14,789 nt of DNA from SSS58A sp041648155 (lineage in GTDB: Bacteria; Krumholzibacteriota; Krumholzibacteriia; Krumholzibacteriales; Krumholzibacteriaceae): positions 1 through 14,789 of the forward strand of contig JBAZPL010000050.1 of NCBI GenBank assembly GCA_041648155.1. The letters are read 5' to 3'. The position numbers were made by a program, and so were the translations under genes. Position 1 is the first letter of the stretch. Each line of letters starts with the position of its first letter. The notes beneath the pieces are model-generated. The model was not told where the DNA came from, made no database searches, and saw only the letters and a program-made list of their open reading frames with translations. Positions 1 to 6,158 of this stretch are shown in pieces.

Positions 1-975
1 TTCCTCTCGATCGACATACGGAACGGTGCCGTTCCGAATCTCAATCCGATGCAGACGGAGCCCCCGGAGCGCGTCGACTACGCTCCGTACATCAAGGGCG
101 GATGGATCTCGATCAACAAGCAGGAGTGGCGGTTGGAAAGTCCGGCCGACGGCAAGTGGGGGCACGCTTCGCGTGAATTGGTCGCGAAGGAGATATCGAC
201 CGAGTTGGAGCCCGGGCTCAACACGATAGATTTTCGCGCGGAGAATCGCATCGGGCTCAGCGCCACGGCGTCGAAGAATCTGTTCCTTATCGGGCTCAAG
301 TTCAACTCGGTGTACGCGATACCCGCCGAAGGAAGCATGCGTGTCGCATGGACGACCGCCGTGGAACTGTTCGGGGCCGCGTTCGACGTGATGCGTTCGG
401 ATCTCACGACGGGAAGCGCCGAAACGCGCATTGCCACGGTGTCCGAGCCGGACGGGATCGGCAACCGCCGGGCATACAGCCACGTCGATACGGCGGTGCA
501 GGCGGCGCATAAGTATCGTTACAGGCTCGATGGAAAATTCTCGATCACGTTCCGCGGCGAGAAACTTGATTATACATTCTCATCGCATGATGTCTCGGCG
601 ACGGCGAGCGTTCCGGTCGGAAACGGCATCGTTTCGAATCTGCTTCCCAATCCGACGCGGGACCGCGTCATGTTCACGGTGAACGTGCCGAAGAGCGCCG
701 GCAGCGCGAGCGGAAGCCGCGCGGCGGCGGAGGAGGGAGGCGCAGCGTCGGCGTCCGCGCTGGGTGAAGTCAGGACGCGCGTCGACATCTGCGTCTACAA
801 CGTGCTCGGCCAGCGCATCAAGAGCGTCTATTCAAACAGCGTCTTCAGCGGCATCATGACGCTTGCGTGGGACGGAACCGATTCGTACAACAGGACCGTT
901 CCCGCCGGAGTCTATTTTATGCGGGTTATCGCGGGGAACGAAACCGCGGTAAGGAAAGTCGTCATCCTGCGCTGA
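1..975 (+). CDS. Secreted surface protein, C-terminal part, with FlgD-Ig/T9SS-like sorting domain (5' partial)
   Basis: The frame is open from base 1, so the gene begins upstream; 324 residues are visible before the TGA at 973-975. The middle section resembles a fibronectin-III-like beta-sandwich (VAWTTAVE, then FDVMRSD, then YRYRLDG). The last ~120 residues match the FlgD-Ig/type IX C-terminal sorting fold: LLPNPTRDRVMFTV, then VYNVLGQRI, WDGTD, VPAGVYFMRV and a terminal KVVILR. Proteins ending like this are normally exported and attached to, or released from, the cell surface. A roughly 30-residue Ala/Ser/Gly/Glu-rich insert (bases 691-780) sits between the first two strands of the terminal domain, where family members usually have a short turn. 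The enzymatic or adhesive part, if any, lies outside the window. The family assignment of the C-terminal domain is firm; the substrate and role are unknown. Confidence 0.85.
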   Translation, partial: FLSIDIRNGAVPNLNPMQTEPPERVDYAPYIKGGWISINKQEWRLESPADGKWGHASRELVAKEISTELEPGLNTIDFRAENRIGLSATASKNLFLIGLKFNSVYAIPAEGSMRVAWTTAVELFGAAFDVMRSDLTTGSAETRIATVSEPDGIGNRRAYSHVDTAVQAAHKYRYRLDGKFSITFRGEKLDYTFSSHDVSATASVPVGNGIVSNLLPNPTRDRVMFTVNVPKSAGSASGSRAAAEEGGAASASALGEVRTRVDICVYNVLGQRIKSVYSNSVFSGIMTLAWDGTDSYNRTVPAGVYFMRVIAGNETAVRKVVILR

Positions 976-1016
976 AGACTGAAGAGCCGGCAATTTCGAT
1001 TATTCAGGGAATCTTG

Positions 1017-1045
1017 TTGACAGCCGAAAGGAGACATGCTATAAG
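1017..1045 (+). promoter_or_regulatory. Near-consensus sigma70 promoter
   Basis: A perfect -35 TTGACA (1017-1022), a 17-bp spacer and a -10 TATAAG (1040-1045) are present, preceded by an extended -10 TGc (1037-1039). Initiation would be expected near 1051-1053, giving a 5' leader of about 77 nt before the ATG at 1129. It is the best promoter match in the window and would drive the three plus-strand genes from 1129 to 2619. Confidence 0.8.
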
Positions 1046-1048
1046 CCC

Positions 1049-1060
1049 ACCATATATGGT
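1049..1060. promoter_or_regulatory. Perfect 12-bp palindrome over the predicted start site (possible operator)
   Basis: ACCATATATGGT is self-complementary over all 12 bases. It lies 3 bp downstream of the -10 hexamer, so it covers the expected transcription start, a classic position for a repressor operator. A wider AAGCCC (1043-1048) / GGGCTT (1068-1073) inverted pair flanks it. The binding protein is unknown, and the operator role is inferred only from position and symmetry. Confidence 0.45.
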
Positions 1061-1107
1061 ATGGGTCGGGCTTGAAAGCCACATCATGTAGGGTTTTGAA
1101 GCGATTA

Positions 1108-1120
1108 TCCCTGAAAGGGA
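1108..1120 (+). promoter_or_regulatory. Small hairpin overlapping the ribosome binding site of the 1129 gene
   Basis: TCCCT (1108-1112), a GAA loop and AGGGA (1116-1120) form a 5-bp stem that pairs part of the Shine-Dalgarno GGGAGG (1117-1122), six bases before the ATG at 1129. A second small stem-loop, GGCT-TGAA-AGCC (1069-1080), lies upstream in the same leader. The stems are short; they could tune translation, or be chance in G/C-rich sequence. Confidence 0.3.
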
Positions 1121-1128
1121 GGGTGGAC

Positions 1129-1314
1129 ATGACGAGAGTGGATAAGGAGGATACACTACTTCAGAAGGATAAGAACTACGTGAAATTCCACCGGTTGCTC
1201 GCGAAAGCGGAAGCCGAGGGCAGGCTGGACGGAAAGCATATGTGCGCCGTGTGCGGCATGAGATTTCTCTCGGCGAGGGAAGCCGACGAATGCTGCAGGA
1301 TCGTTTCGCAGTAG
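1129..1314 (+). CDS. Small Cys-rich protein (putative zinc-binding), 61 aa
   Basis: The start is the ATG at 1129, chosen because GGGAGG at 1117-1122 sits six bases upstream; an in-frame TTG at 1072 lies within the leader and has no comparable site. The N-terminal half is charged and probably helical (K/D/E-rich, residues 1-36). The C-terminal part carries C39-A-V-C42 and C55-C56, a CxxC-x12-CC arrangement suited to one structural zinc, although the paired CC is unusual. There is no signal peptide or membrane segment, so it should be cytoplasmic. It is first in the unit behind the strong promoter at 1017 and 42 bp before a second zinc-ribbon gene. I do not recognise a named family; a small nucleic-acid- or protein-binding regulator is a guess. 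Confidence 0.75.
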   Translation: MTRVDKEDTLLQKDKNYVKFHRLLAKAEAEGRLDGKHMCAVCGMRFLSAREADECCRIVSQ

Positions 1315-1356
1315 CGGCCCGAGTGAACGTGACAACGGTTTTTGGGGGTGGGTCCG

Positions 1357-1794
1357 GTGACGCAACGCAAAGTGAAGAACAAAAAGGATCACGGAAAAAC
1401 CGTAGAGCAGTTCTGCTCCGTGTGCAAGAAGACGTTCGAGATGCCGATTGTCGAGGAATCGGATAACCAGGACGTTCTCTGGCTCAATTGCCCCGGCTGC
1501 CGCGGTTATCTTCCGCATATGCTCAACCAGGAAGATATCGATGAGGCTGAGGAGAACGAGAAGGAAGAGGCCCGTGTGAAAGGCGAAGACCTCGCCATCG
1601 AGGATCTCTCCACGGAAAACGCGCGTGAATATCAGGAAGCGGCAGACTATCGCGTGGGAGAGGTCATCTACCATCGCTCCTGGAACGACTACGGAAAGGT
1701 GATCGCCAAGGAGACCCTTTCCGGCCACCGGAAGACGATCGTCGTTCATTTCGTGAACCAGGGAAAAACCCGCTTGCTGGAAGGCGTGGTGTAG
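1357..1794 (+). CDS. Zinc-ribbon plus UvrD/PcrA-like Tudor (DUF3553-like) domain protein, 145 aa
   Basis: The chosen start is GTG at 1357, with a G-rich ribosome site (GGGGGTGGG, 1344-1352) just upstream; in-frame TTG 1342 and GTG 1348 are alternatives. Residues 1-15 are basic. C20-S-V-C23 and C45-P-G-C48 form a four-Cys zinc ribbon. Residues ~54-97 are very acidic. Residues ~98-145 (YRVGEVIYHRSW, then YGKVI, IVVHF, GKTRLL) follow the small beta-barrel pattern at the C terminus of UvrD/PcrA helicases and in DUF3553, where 'G..V.H..fG.G.V' is followed by 'V.F...G.k.l'. In PcrA that barrel contacts RNA polymerase. A free-standing copy joined to a zinc ribbon suggests a transcription- or repair-associated adaptor; this is inference. 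It is followed after 12 bp by the beta-barrel gene. Confidence 0.8.
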   Translation: MTQRKVKNKKDHGKTVEQFCSVCKKTFEMPIVEESDNQDVLWLNCPGCRGYLPHMLNQEDIDEAEENEKEEARVKGEDLAIEDLSTENAREYQEAADYRVGEVIYHRSWNDYGKVIAKETLSGHRKTIVVHFVNQGKTRLLEGVV

Positions 1795-1806
1795 AAGGGC
1801 TACCAC

Positions 1807-2619
1807 GTGAGACTCGCGTCCTTCCTGATCTCCGTTGCCGTCGCCGCGGCGGCGTATCCGGCCGGGCCGCTCGGCGCGACCGGGCTCTATACCGATCTAC
1901 ATTCCTTTTTCTCCGCGAGCGACTCGACGCGCGCTTTCGTCGTCATCAGGCAGAACGAATGCGATCTCGGGACGCGGCAGGCTTCTCTCCTCACCGGCGA
2001 TCTCCTGATCCGTCCCCGTCCGCGATTCGAGATTCGGATCGGTCTCCAGTTTCCCGCCATTCGCGATCACACGGGCATCCGGTACGGCGTGGGGGACCTG
2101 ATGCTCCACGCGACCGCCCGGATCGCCGGTGATTCGGCCCGCGCATCGGGATTGTTCGCTCGCGCGGACGCGCGGATTCCGACGGGTTCGGTCGCGCTTC
2201 GTCCGTTCTCGGACGCGTCGTTGGAAGGCGAGGGAGGGCTCGAGGCGCGTTTCGAGGCGCGGGCCTTCGCCGTGAGGGTGGTCGGGGTCTATACGCTCGC
2301 CGTCGCGAATCGGCAAACGGCCGATTTCGCGAATGGCGGACATTTCACTCTCGCGGCCTCGATCGGCGCGGATCTGCCGGATGTGGGCTCCATCGGCATA
2401 TCCGCGTTTTTCGTCCAATTCGACAACGGGGAGAAAAGGAACATGTGCGCCCTTTCGCTCGGCCGCGAGCTCTCGCGGCAACTCCTGTTCGAGCTCTCCG
2501 GCGCCGTGGAGACGGGAAGCGCCGGCTCGCGGGTTTTTGATTCGTGCGTTTCGGCGTCTTTCGCGTATCGTTTTCCCCCGCGCCCGCCCGCGCCGCGCTC
2601 CGATTCGGTCGAACCCTGA
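1807..2619 (+). CDS. Predicted outer-membrane beta-barrel protein, 270 aa
   Basis: The GTG start at 1807 follows GAAGGG (1795-1800) and is 12 bp after the previous stop. The first ~25 residues form a signal peptide (MRLASFLISVAVAAAAYP, with an Ala/Gly-rich cleavage region). The remainder is a succession of short amphipathic strands separated by turns. The segment YGVGDLMLHATARI followed by ARADARIPTGS resembles the 'GlGDl...lPTG' pattern of the MetA-pathway phenol-degradation/transporter-like barrels (PF13557 type). The last strand, SASFAYRF, resembles a barrel closing strand but is followed by a Pro-rich tail, so the usual terminal aromatic is not at the very end. Export is well supported, the barrel fold is likely, and the cargo is unknown. 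Its linkage to two zinc-ribbon genes may be operonic only. Confidence 0.7.
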   Translation: MRLASFLISVAVAAAAYPAGPLGATGLYTDLHSFFSASDSTRAFVVIRQNECDLGTRQASLLTGDLLIRPRPRFEIRIGLQFPAIRDHTGIRYGVGDLMLHATARIAGDSARASGLFARADARIPTGSVALRPFSDASLEGEGGLEARFEARAFAVRVVGVYTLAVANRQTADFANGGHFTLAASIGADLPDVGSIGISAFFVQFDNGEKRNMCALSLGRELSRQLLFELSGAVETGSAGSRVFDSCVSASFAYRFPPRPPAPRSDSVEP

Positions 2620-2662
2620 ATGCATATTGCAAATTCGCGCTGCTCCAATAGTTTCTCATGAT

Positions 2663-2700
2663 AGAGCAAACGCTTTTGAACGCCCGCGTCGTTTCGCTCT
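2663..2700. other. Imperfect inverted repeat in the 2620-2777 intergenic region
   Basis: AGAGCAAACG (2663-2672) pairs with CGTTTcGCTCT (2690-2700), a 10-bp stem with one bulged C (2695) and a 17-nt loop. It lies 43 bp after the barrel gene stop and about 75 bp before the kinase gene. No run of T follows, so it is not a typical intrinsic terminator; it could be a regulatory or mRNA-stabilising hairpin. No convincing promoter hexamers were found in this gap. Confidence 0.3.
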
Positions 2701-2777
2701 ATTTGGGGCACACACCTTGCGGTTACCCCCGCAGAACTGGATGTAACATGCAACCGCGCTGAAAAGGACGTTATCCG

Positions 2778-4607
2778 GTGTCGAACGAATCTCTCCCGAC
2801 CGCCGATGCTGGATGCGGGAAAACCCGCGCCGCCGCCGATATCGCGTTCATCATCGACGATGACCGGCTCATGGCGGCTCTTCTCGAACGGCACCTCGCC
2901 AAGCGCGGCATCGGGGCTATTTGCTTCGACGACCCGGTGAGTCTCCTCAACGCGCTTCCCTCGGCGAAACCGGCGTTTCTGTTTACCGATCTCGACATGC
3001 CGCTCATGCGCGGCACGGAGCTTGTCACCCGGGCCCGCGCGGGCGGATTCGGGGGAGCGATCGTTCTCGTAACCGCATCCCGCGAGCGCGAGGATTTCGC
3101 TATCGCCGTGGCGAACGGCGCCGATGAAATTCTCGGGAAGCCGCTGAGGGACGCCGATCTCGACTTTCTCGTGGAAAAGATACACGCGCGCACGCGACGC
3201 CCCGTTTCCGCGGTCACGCCGCCACGGGATTTGCTCGAACCGATCGGCCAGGGGATCATACTGCTCGACGAAGAATGTGTCCCGCTCCATATAAACAAGC
3301 GGGCGCGCGAGATTCTCGGCGCGAGTGACGAGCGCGAGGCCGGAGAGATTCTCGAACGCTGGAACCTCGCCGCATACATTATGAGCGATCGCCGCGCCGG
3401 CGAATCCGTCAACTTCATCGACATGCCGGATCCGAACGGAAAAGGGGCGTCGCGTCTCGTCGGCTTCGAGATTCACGAGTGTATGGCCGCCCCCTCGGGC
3501 CGTACGTACCTCGTGCTCATGCATGATTTTTCCGAGTGGCGAAAGCTCGACGAGCTCCATTTGCGATTCGCAACCTGCCTTTCGCATCGCATGCGGACGC
3601 CGCTCACATCGGTGCGGAACGCCGTGATGATACTGGGCGAGAAGGGAAGACTTCTCGACAGCGCCGAGAAGGAACGGTTCCTCGACATCGGCTACCGCAA
3701 CATCGAAAAGCTCATGAGTTCATTCGATGAACTCCAGAGTGCGTTCCTTATCGAGGTCAAAGATATCGACGTCTGGAGGTCGCTGATCAGGGTCGGCACG
3801 GAGCTCGGCGAAATCCTGGGCGAAATGGAAAGGCGCGGATCGATCAGCGGATTCAAGCTGCATTCACCCGATAGCGCGCTGCTCACCTGCCGATCGCGGC
3901 TCAAGAAGTATATTATCACCTCTGTGGAAGCGATCGGGGAGTGGCTCGGCGAGATTCCTTCCATCGAATGTTCCGTTACCATGAACGACGCCTCGGGCGA
4001 GGCGGGGGAAGAGCCGCTGCTCTCGATATCGATCAGGCCGCGCGTCGGCTCGCGCCGCGGGCGGATGCACTTGAAGGATTATTGCGCGGAAGGAGACGTT
4101 TCCAAGGGATTCATGCTCGACAGGTTCGCGCACGCGCTGGACGGCGTTCACACAACGACCGATCGGGACACGTTTTGTCTCAGATTGCCCTTGAATCCTC
4201 CCTTCGACCGGGGAAAGGATCTCATTCATCCGCTCCATATGATGATCGAGCGTTCAAATCTCGATCGCATCCCGCTGCACATCGTTTCGACGCGAATGGC
4301 CGGAGCGTCGTCCGATGCCCGGAAATTCACGCGCCTGTTCGAATCGAATCTCTGCGCGCTCTGCGGCAAGGACGAATGGGTCGTCGTTCGGGGCTGGGAG
4401 CCGGGGAATTTCGACGTGCTTGTCGTCGGGGCCTCGCGCGAGCGCATCGACGATGCGATGGAGAGTCTTCGCGAGCGGTTCGCGCGCTGCTGCAGGGAGC
4501 GCGGCGAGGAGCTCTATCCCGCGATTCGCTGGGAGATCAGGTACAGCCACGAGCCGGATGCGTCCGGCGAGCCCATGGAATGCGCGATGCTCGAGACGCT
4601 CGTCTAG
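2778..4607 (+). CDS. REC-PAS-HisKA signalling protein with degenerate kinase ATPase region, 609 aa
   Basis: The GTG start at 2778 has AAAAGGA (2762-2768) nine bases upstream. Residues 22-138 form a receiver domain: acidic pair D27/D28, phospho-acceptor D71 in TDLDMPLMRG, T99 and K121 in GKPL. Residues ~148-255 look like a PAS sensor domain. An H-box follows at H270 in SHRMRTPL, with a dimerisation helix to ~325. The region that should bind ATP (~365-471) keeps the outline (EAIGEW where the N-box should be; a final CLRLPL strand) but shows no N-box Asn, no DxGxG and no GxGxG. Residues ~498-592 resemble a nucleotide-cyclase/GGDEF-like core without its catalytic signature. No membrane helix is visible, so it should be cytoplasmic. 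It could be a pseudokinase, phosphatase or phospho-dependent scaffold. It stands alone, converging on the minus-strand DUF4388 gene 22 bp away. Confidence 0.85.
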   Translation: MSNESLPTADAGCGKTRAAADIAFIIDDDRLMAALLERHLAKRGIGAICFDDPVSLLNALPSAKPAFLFTDLDMPLMRGTELVTRARAGGFGGAIVLVTASREREDFAIAVANGADEILGKPLRDADLDFLVEKIHARTRRPVSAVTPPRDLLEPIGQGIILLDEECVPLHINKRAREILGASDEREAGEILERWNLAAYIMSDRRAGESVNFIDMPDPNGKGASRLVGFEIHECMAAPSGRTYLVLMHDFSEWRKLDELHLRFATCLSHRMRTPLTSVRNAVMILGEKGRLLDSAEKERFLDIGYRNIEKLMSSFDELQSAFLIEVKDIDVWRSLIRVGTELGEILGEMERRGSISGFKLHSPDSALLTCRSRLKKYIITSVEAIGEWLGEIPSIECSVTMNDASGEAGEEPLLSISIRPRVGSRRGRMHLKDYCAEGDVSKGFMLDRFAHALDGVHTTTDRDTFCLRLPLNPPFDRGKDLIHPLHMMIERSNLDRIPLHIVSTRMAGASSDARKFTRLFESNLCALCGKDEWVVVRGWEPGNFDVLVVGASRERIDDAMESLRERFARCCRERGEELYPAIRWEIRYSHEPDASGEPMECAMLETLV

Positions 4608-4629
4608 AGAATAATCAACAAGAGAAAAA

Positions 4630-5940
4630 TCAGCGGTGAGTCGAAAGCACTTCTTCGCGCGCGCCGCTTTCCTCGAGATCCATCACGGAATCCTCGTGCG
4701 GCTTCATCGAAAGGAGGAGCAGGCTCAGCGGATCCGTGATCGTACGGCGCACGTTCGGAAGATGATTGTGGAAGAAGAATCGGCCCGAGCGAATGTCCAT
4801 GAGCTTGTGGAACGCGATCTTGCCGGTGAGTCCGTCGCACCGTGCATGTATGATTTCGCCCTTCTCGAAATAGAGTTCCCCCTTCGCGTCGGAGCTCACG
4901 ACGATGAGCCGCCCCGTTCTGAGGTTGCCGTTGACGAGCGATACGATATCGAGGATGGGGATAACGGTGATCATCCCTTCGAGCGGGTAGCTCCGCCGCG
5001 TCATTCTCCGCCGGACGTCGATCACGAGAACGCAGAGAACGGCTCCGAGCACAATGAGCGAGAGATGAGCGAAGAGGAAGTGCCCCGCCGTGGCGAGCGC
5101 CCCTTTCGAACGATCGATGGCCTTCAGTCCCTCCGCGACGACCGCGGGCGCCGGTTTGCTTTTGCGCTTCTCCAACCGGGCGGCATTCTCGTCCTCGGAG
5201 CGGTTCAGGTCAGCGAGCCGTTCCTTCGCCCACGAGTTCGCGGGATCCGCCTCGATCAGCGTCTGGAGGGCCGTCCGCGCCCTGACGGTAGCGGTCGACG
5301 TCGTGTCGAGGAGGGCGATCTGGGCCTCGGCCAGAAGTTTCTCGAGCCGCGTATCTTGCGCGGGCTTTTCCATCCGGGCGGTCAGAGAAGAGATCTCGGC
5401 GTTGCCGGGATCGACCATGCGCACTTTCTCGATATATTGCCGCGCCGTCTTGAGGTTTCCCTTCTCGAGATGGCACTTCGCCATCGCGACGAGCGCAGCG
5501 GGATCATCGGGCTTGAGCCCGAGATACGCCGATAATTTGGGAATTGCGAGGTCGTATTCTCCCGAGTTCAGATATCCGCGCGCCTCCGCGAAGATCGTGC
5601 GCGCGAGGGAGCTTTCGATCTGCACGAGTTTTTCCCGAGCCCAGGAGGCCCCGGGGTCCTGTTTCAGACCACGGATGAGGAGCTCCCGCGCGTAATCGAG
5701 CTCTCCGCGCGACTCGTAGATCTGCGCGAGCTGCCAGATGGCCGACGTGAATGCGGGATCGCTCGTGAGCGCTTTCTTGAGCAGCCTTTCCGCTTCCGTG
5801 TAGTCTCCGCGCGAAAGGGCCTTCTGCGCGTCGACGAAGAGCGCTTCAGCCTGCACGCGGGGAGTGGACTCCGGCTGCGCCCCGGCGAGTCCCGAGACGA
5901 ACGTCAGGGCGATCACGCACATAATCACATGAAATTTCAT
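4630..5940 (-). CDS. Signal peptide-TPR-TM-DUF4388 (PATAN) protein, 436 aa
   Basis: The start is ATG at 5940 (minus strand), fixed by GGAGGA five bases upstream (5946-5951) and by the signal peptide that begins there; the open frame extends to 6219 but lacks these signals. Residues 1-21 are a signal sequence (MKFHVIMCVIALTFVSGLAGA). Residues ~28-245 hold about five TPR-like helical pairs (for example ALSRGDYTEAERLLKKAL; YLNSGEYDLAIPKL). A basic linker precedes one membrane helix at ~288-308, followed by RRRMTRRS. Residues ~319-417 are a clear DUF4388/PATAN domain (LEGMITVIPILDIVSLV, RTGRLIVV, GELYFEKGEIIHA, SGRFFF). In known proteins this domain accompanies receiver and gliding/signalling modules. 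The topology is periplasmic TPRs with a cytoplasmic DUF4388 domain, suggesting a transmembrane adaptor; the partner is unknown. Confidence 0.88.
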   Translation of the reverse strand: MKFHVIMCVIALTFVSGLAGAQPESTPRVQAEALFVDAQKALSRGDYTEAERLLKKALTSDPAFTSAIWQLAQIYESRGELDYARELLIRGLKQDPGASWAREKLVQIESSLARTIFAEARGYLNSGEYDLAIPKLSAYLGLKPDDPAALVAMAKCHLEKGNLKTARQYIEKVRMVDPGNAEISSLTARMEKPAQDTRLEKLLAEAQIALLDTTSTATVRARTALQTLIEADPANSWAKERLADLNRSEDENAARLEKRKSKPAPAVVAEGLKAIDRSKGALATAGHFLFAHLSLIVLGAVLCVLVIDVRRRMTRRSYPLEGMITVIPILDIVSLVNGNLRTGRLIVVSSDAKGELYFEKGEIIHARCDGLTGKIAFHKLMDIRSGRFFFHNHLPNVRRTITDPLSLLLLSMKPHEDSVMDLEESGAREEVLSTHR

Positions 5941-5945
5941 CGCAT

Positions 5946-5951
5946 TCCTCC
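5946..5951 (-). promoter_or_regulatory. Shine-Dalgarno GGAGGA deciding the 5940 start
   Basis: Read on the minus strand, GGAGGA ends five bases before ATG 5940. It supports this internal start over the 93-codon-longer open frame and coincides with the start of a signal peptide. Confidence 0.8.
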
Positions 5952-5960
5952 GAACGTATC

Positions 5961-5993
5961 TTTCCGCAAATACCGTTCCATATGGAGCGGAAA
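5961..5993. promoter_or_regulatory. Nested inverted repeats in the divergent intergenic region
   Basis: TTTCCGC (5961-5967) and GCGGAAA (5987-5993) form a perfect 7-bp inverted pair. Inside it lies the perfect 10-bp palindrome TCCATATGGA (5977-5986), itself the core of an 18-bp imperfect palindrome (5973-5990, one mismatched pair). It lies 20-53 bp upstream of ATG 5940 on the minus strand, within the 218-bp gap between divergent genes. This is suitable for a dimeric regulator or a leader hairpin. Which gene it would control is not clear. Confidence 0.4.
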
Positions 5994-6140
5994 TGATTGT
6001 GAAGTAGGCAATTTTGGGAATTCTTTTCTCTTTTCGGGACGATTCCCCTCGGGCGGCCGCCTGTGCATCGGCTAACTGAACGCCCGTCAAGTATATGGTT
6101 GATTTCCGGGCTTCGCATTTGATACCATGGCCCACATTCA

Positions 6141-6151
6141 CCCTAACAGGG
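6141..6151 (+). promoter_or_regulatory. Short hairpin overlapping the ribosome binding site of the 6159 gene
   Basis: CCCT (6141-6144), an AAC loop and AGGG (6148-6151) overlap the G-rich Shine-Dalgarno (AGGGGG, 6148-6153) that lies five bases before ATG 6159. The stem is only 4 bp. It has the same layout as the CCCT/AGGG hairpin at 1108-1120, but the similarity may simply reflect how a G-rich ribosome site pairs with any nearby CCCT. Confidence 0.2.
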
Positions 6152-6158
6152 GGTAGCA

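Noticed and set aside
1156..1806. 216-codon minus-strand open frame opposite the zinc-ribbon genes
   Set aside because: The plus-strand genes here have CxxC motifs, ribosome sites and a strong promoter; the minus frame has none of these.
2676..2705. Possible promoter TTGAAC / TATTTG before the 2778 gene
   Set aside because: The -10 matches consensus at only three positions and overlaps the inverted repeat; unsupported.
2289..3587. 432-codon minus-strand open frame spanning the 2620-2777 gap
   Set aside because: Most of it opposes the beta-barrel and REC-PAS genes; the product is low in hydrophobic residues and resembles no family.
4608..4629. Bidirectional terminator between convergent genes
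   Set aside because: The 22-bp A-rich gap contains no stem-loop.
6099..6125. Possible promoter TTGATT-15 bp-TGATAC before the 6159 operon
   Set aside because: The spacer is two bases short of optimal and the -10 is poor; not good enough to call, although some promoter must lie in this gap.
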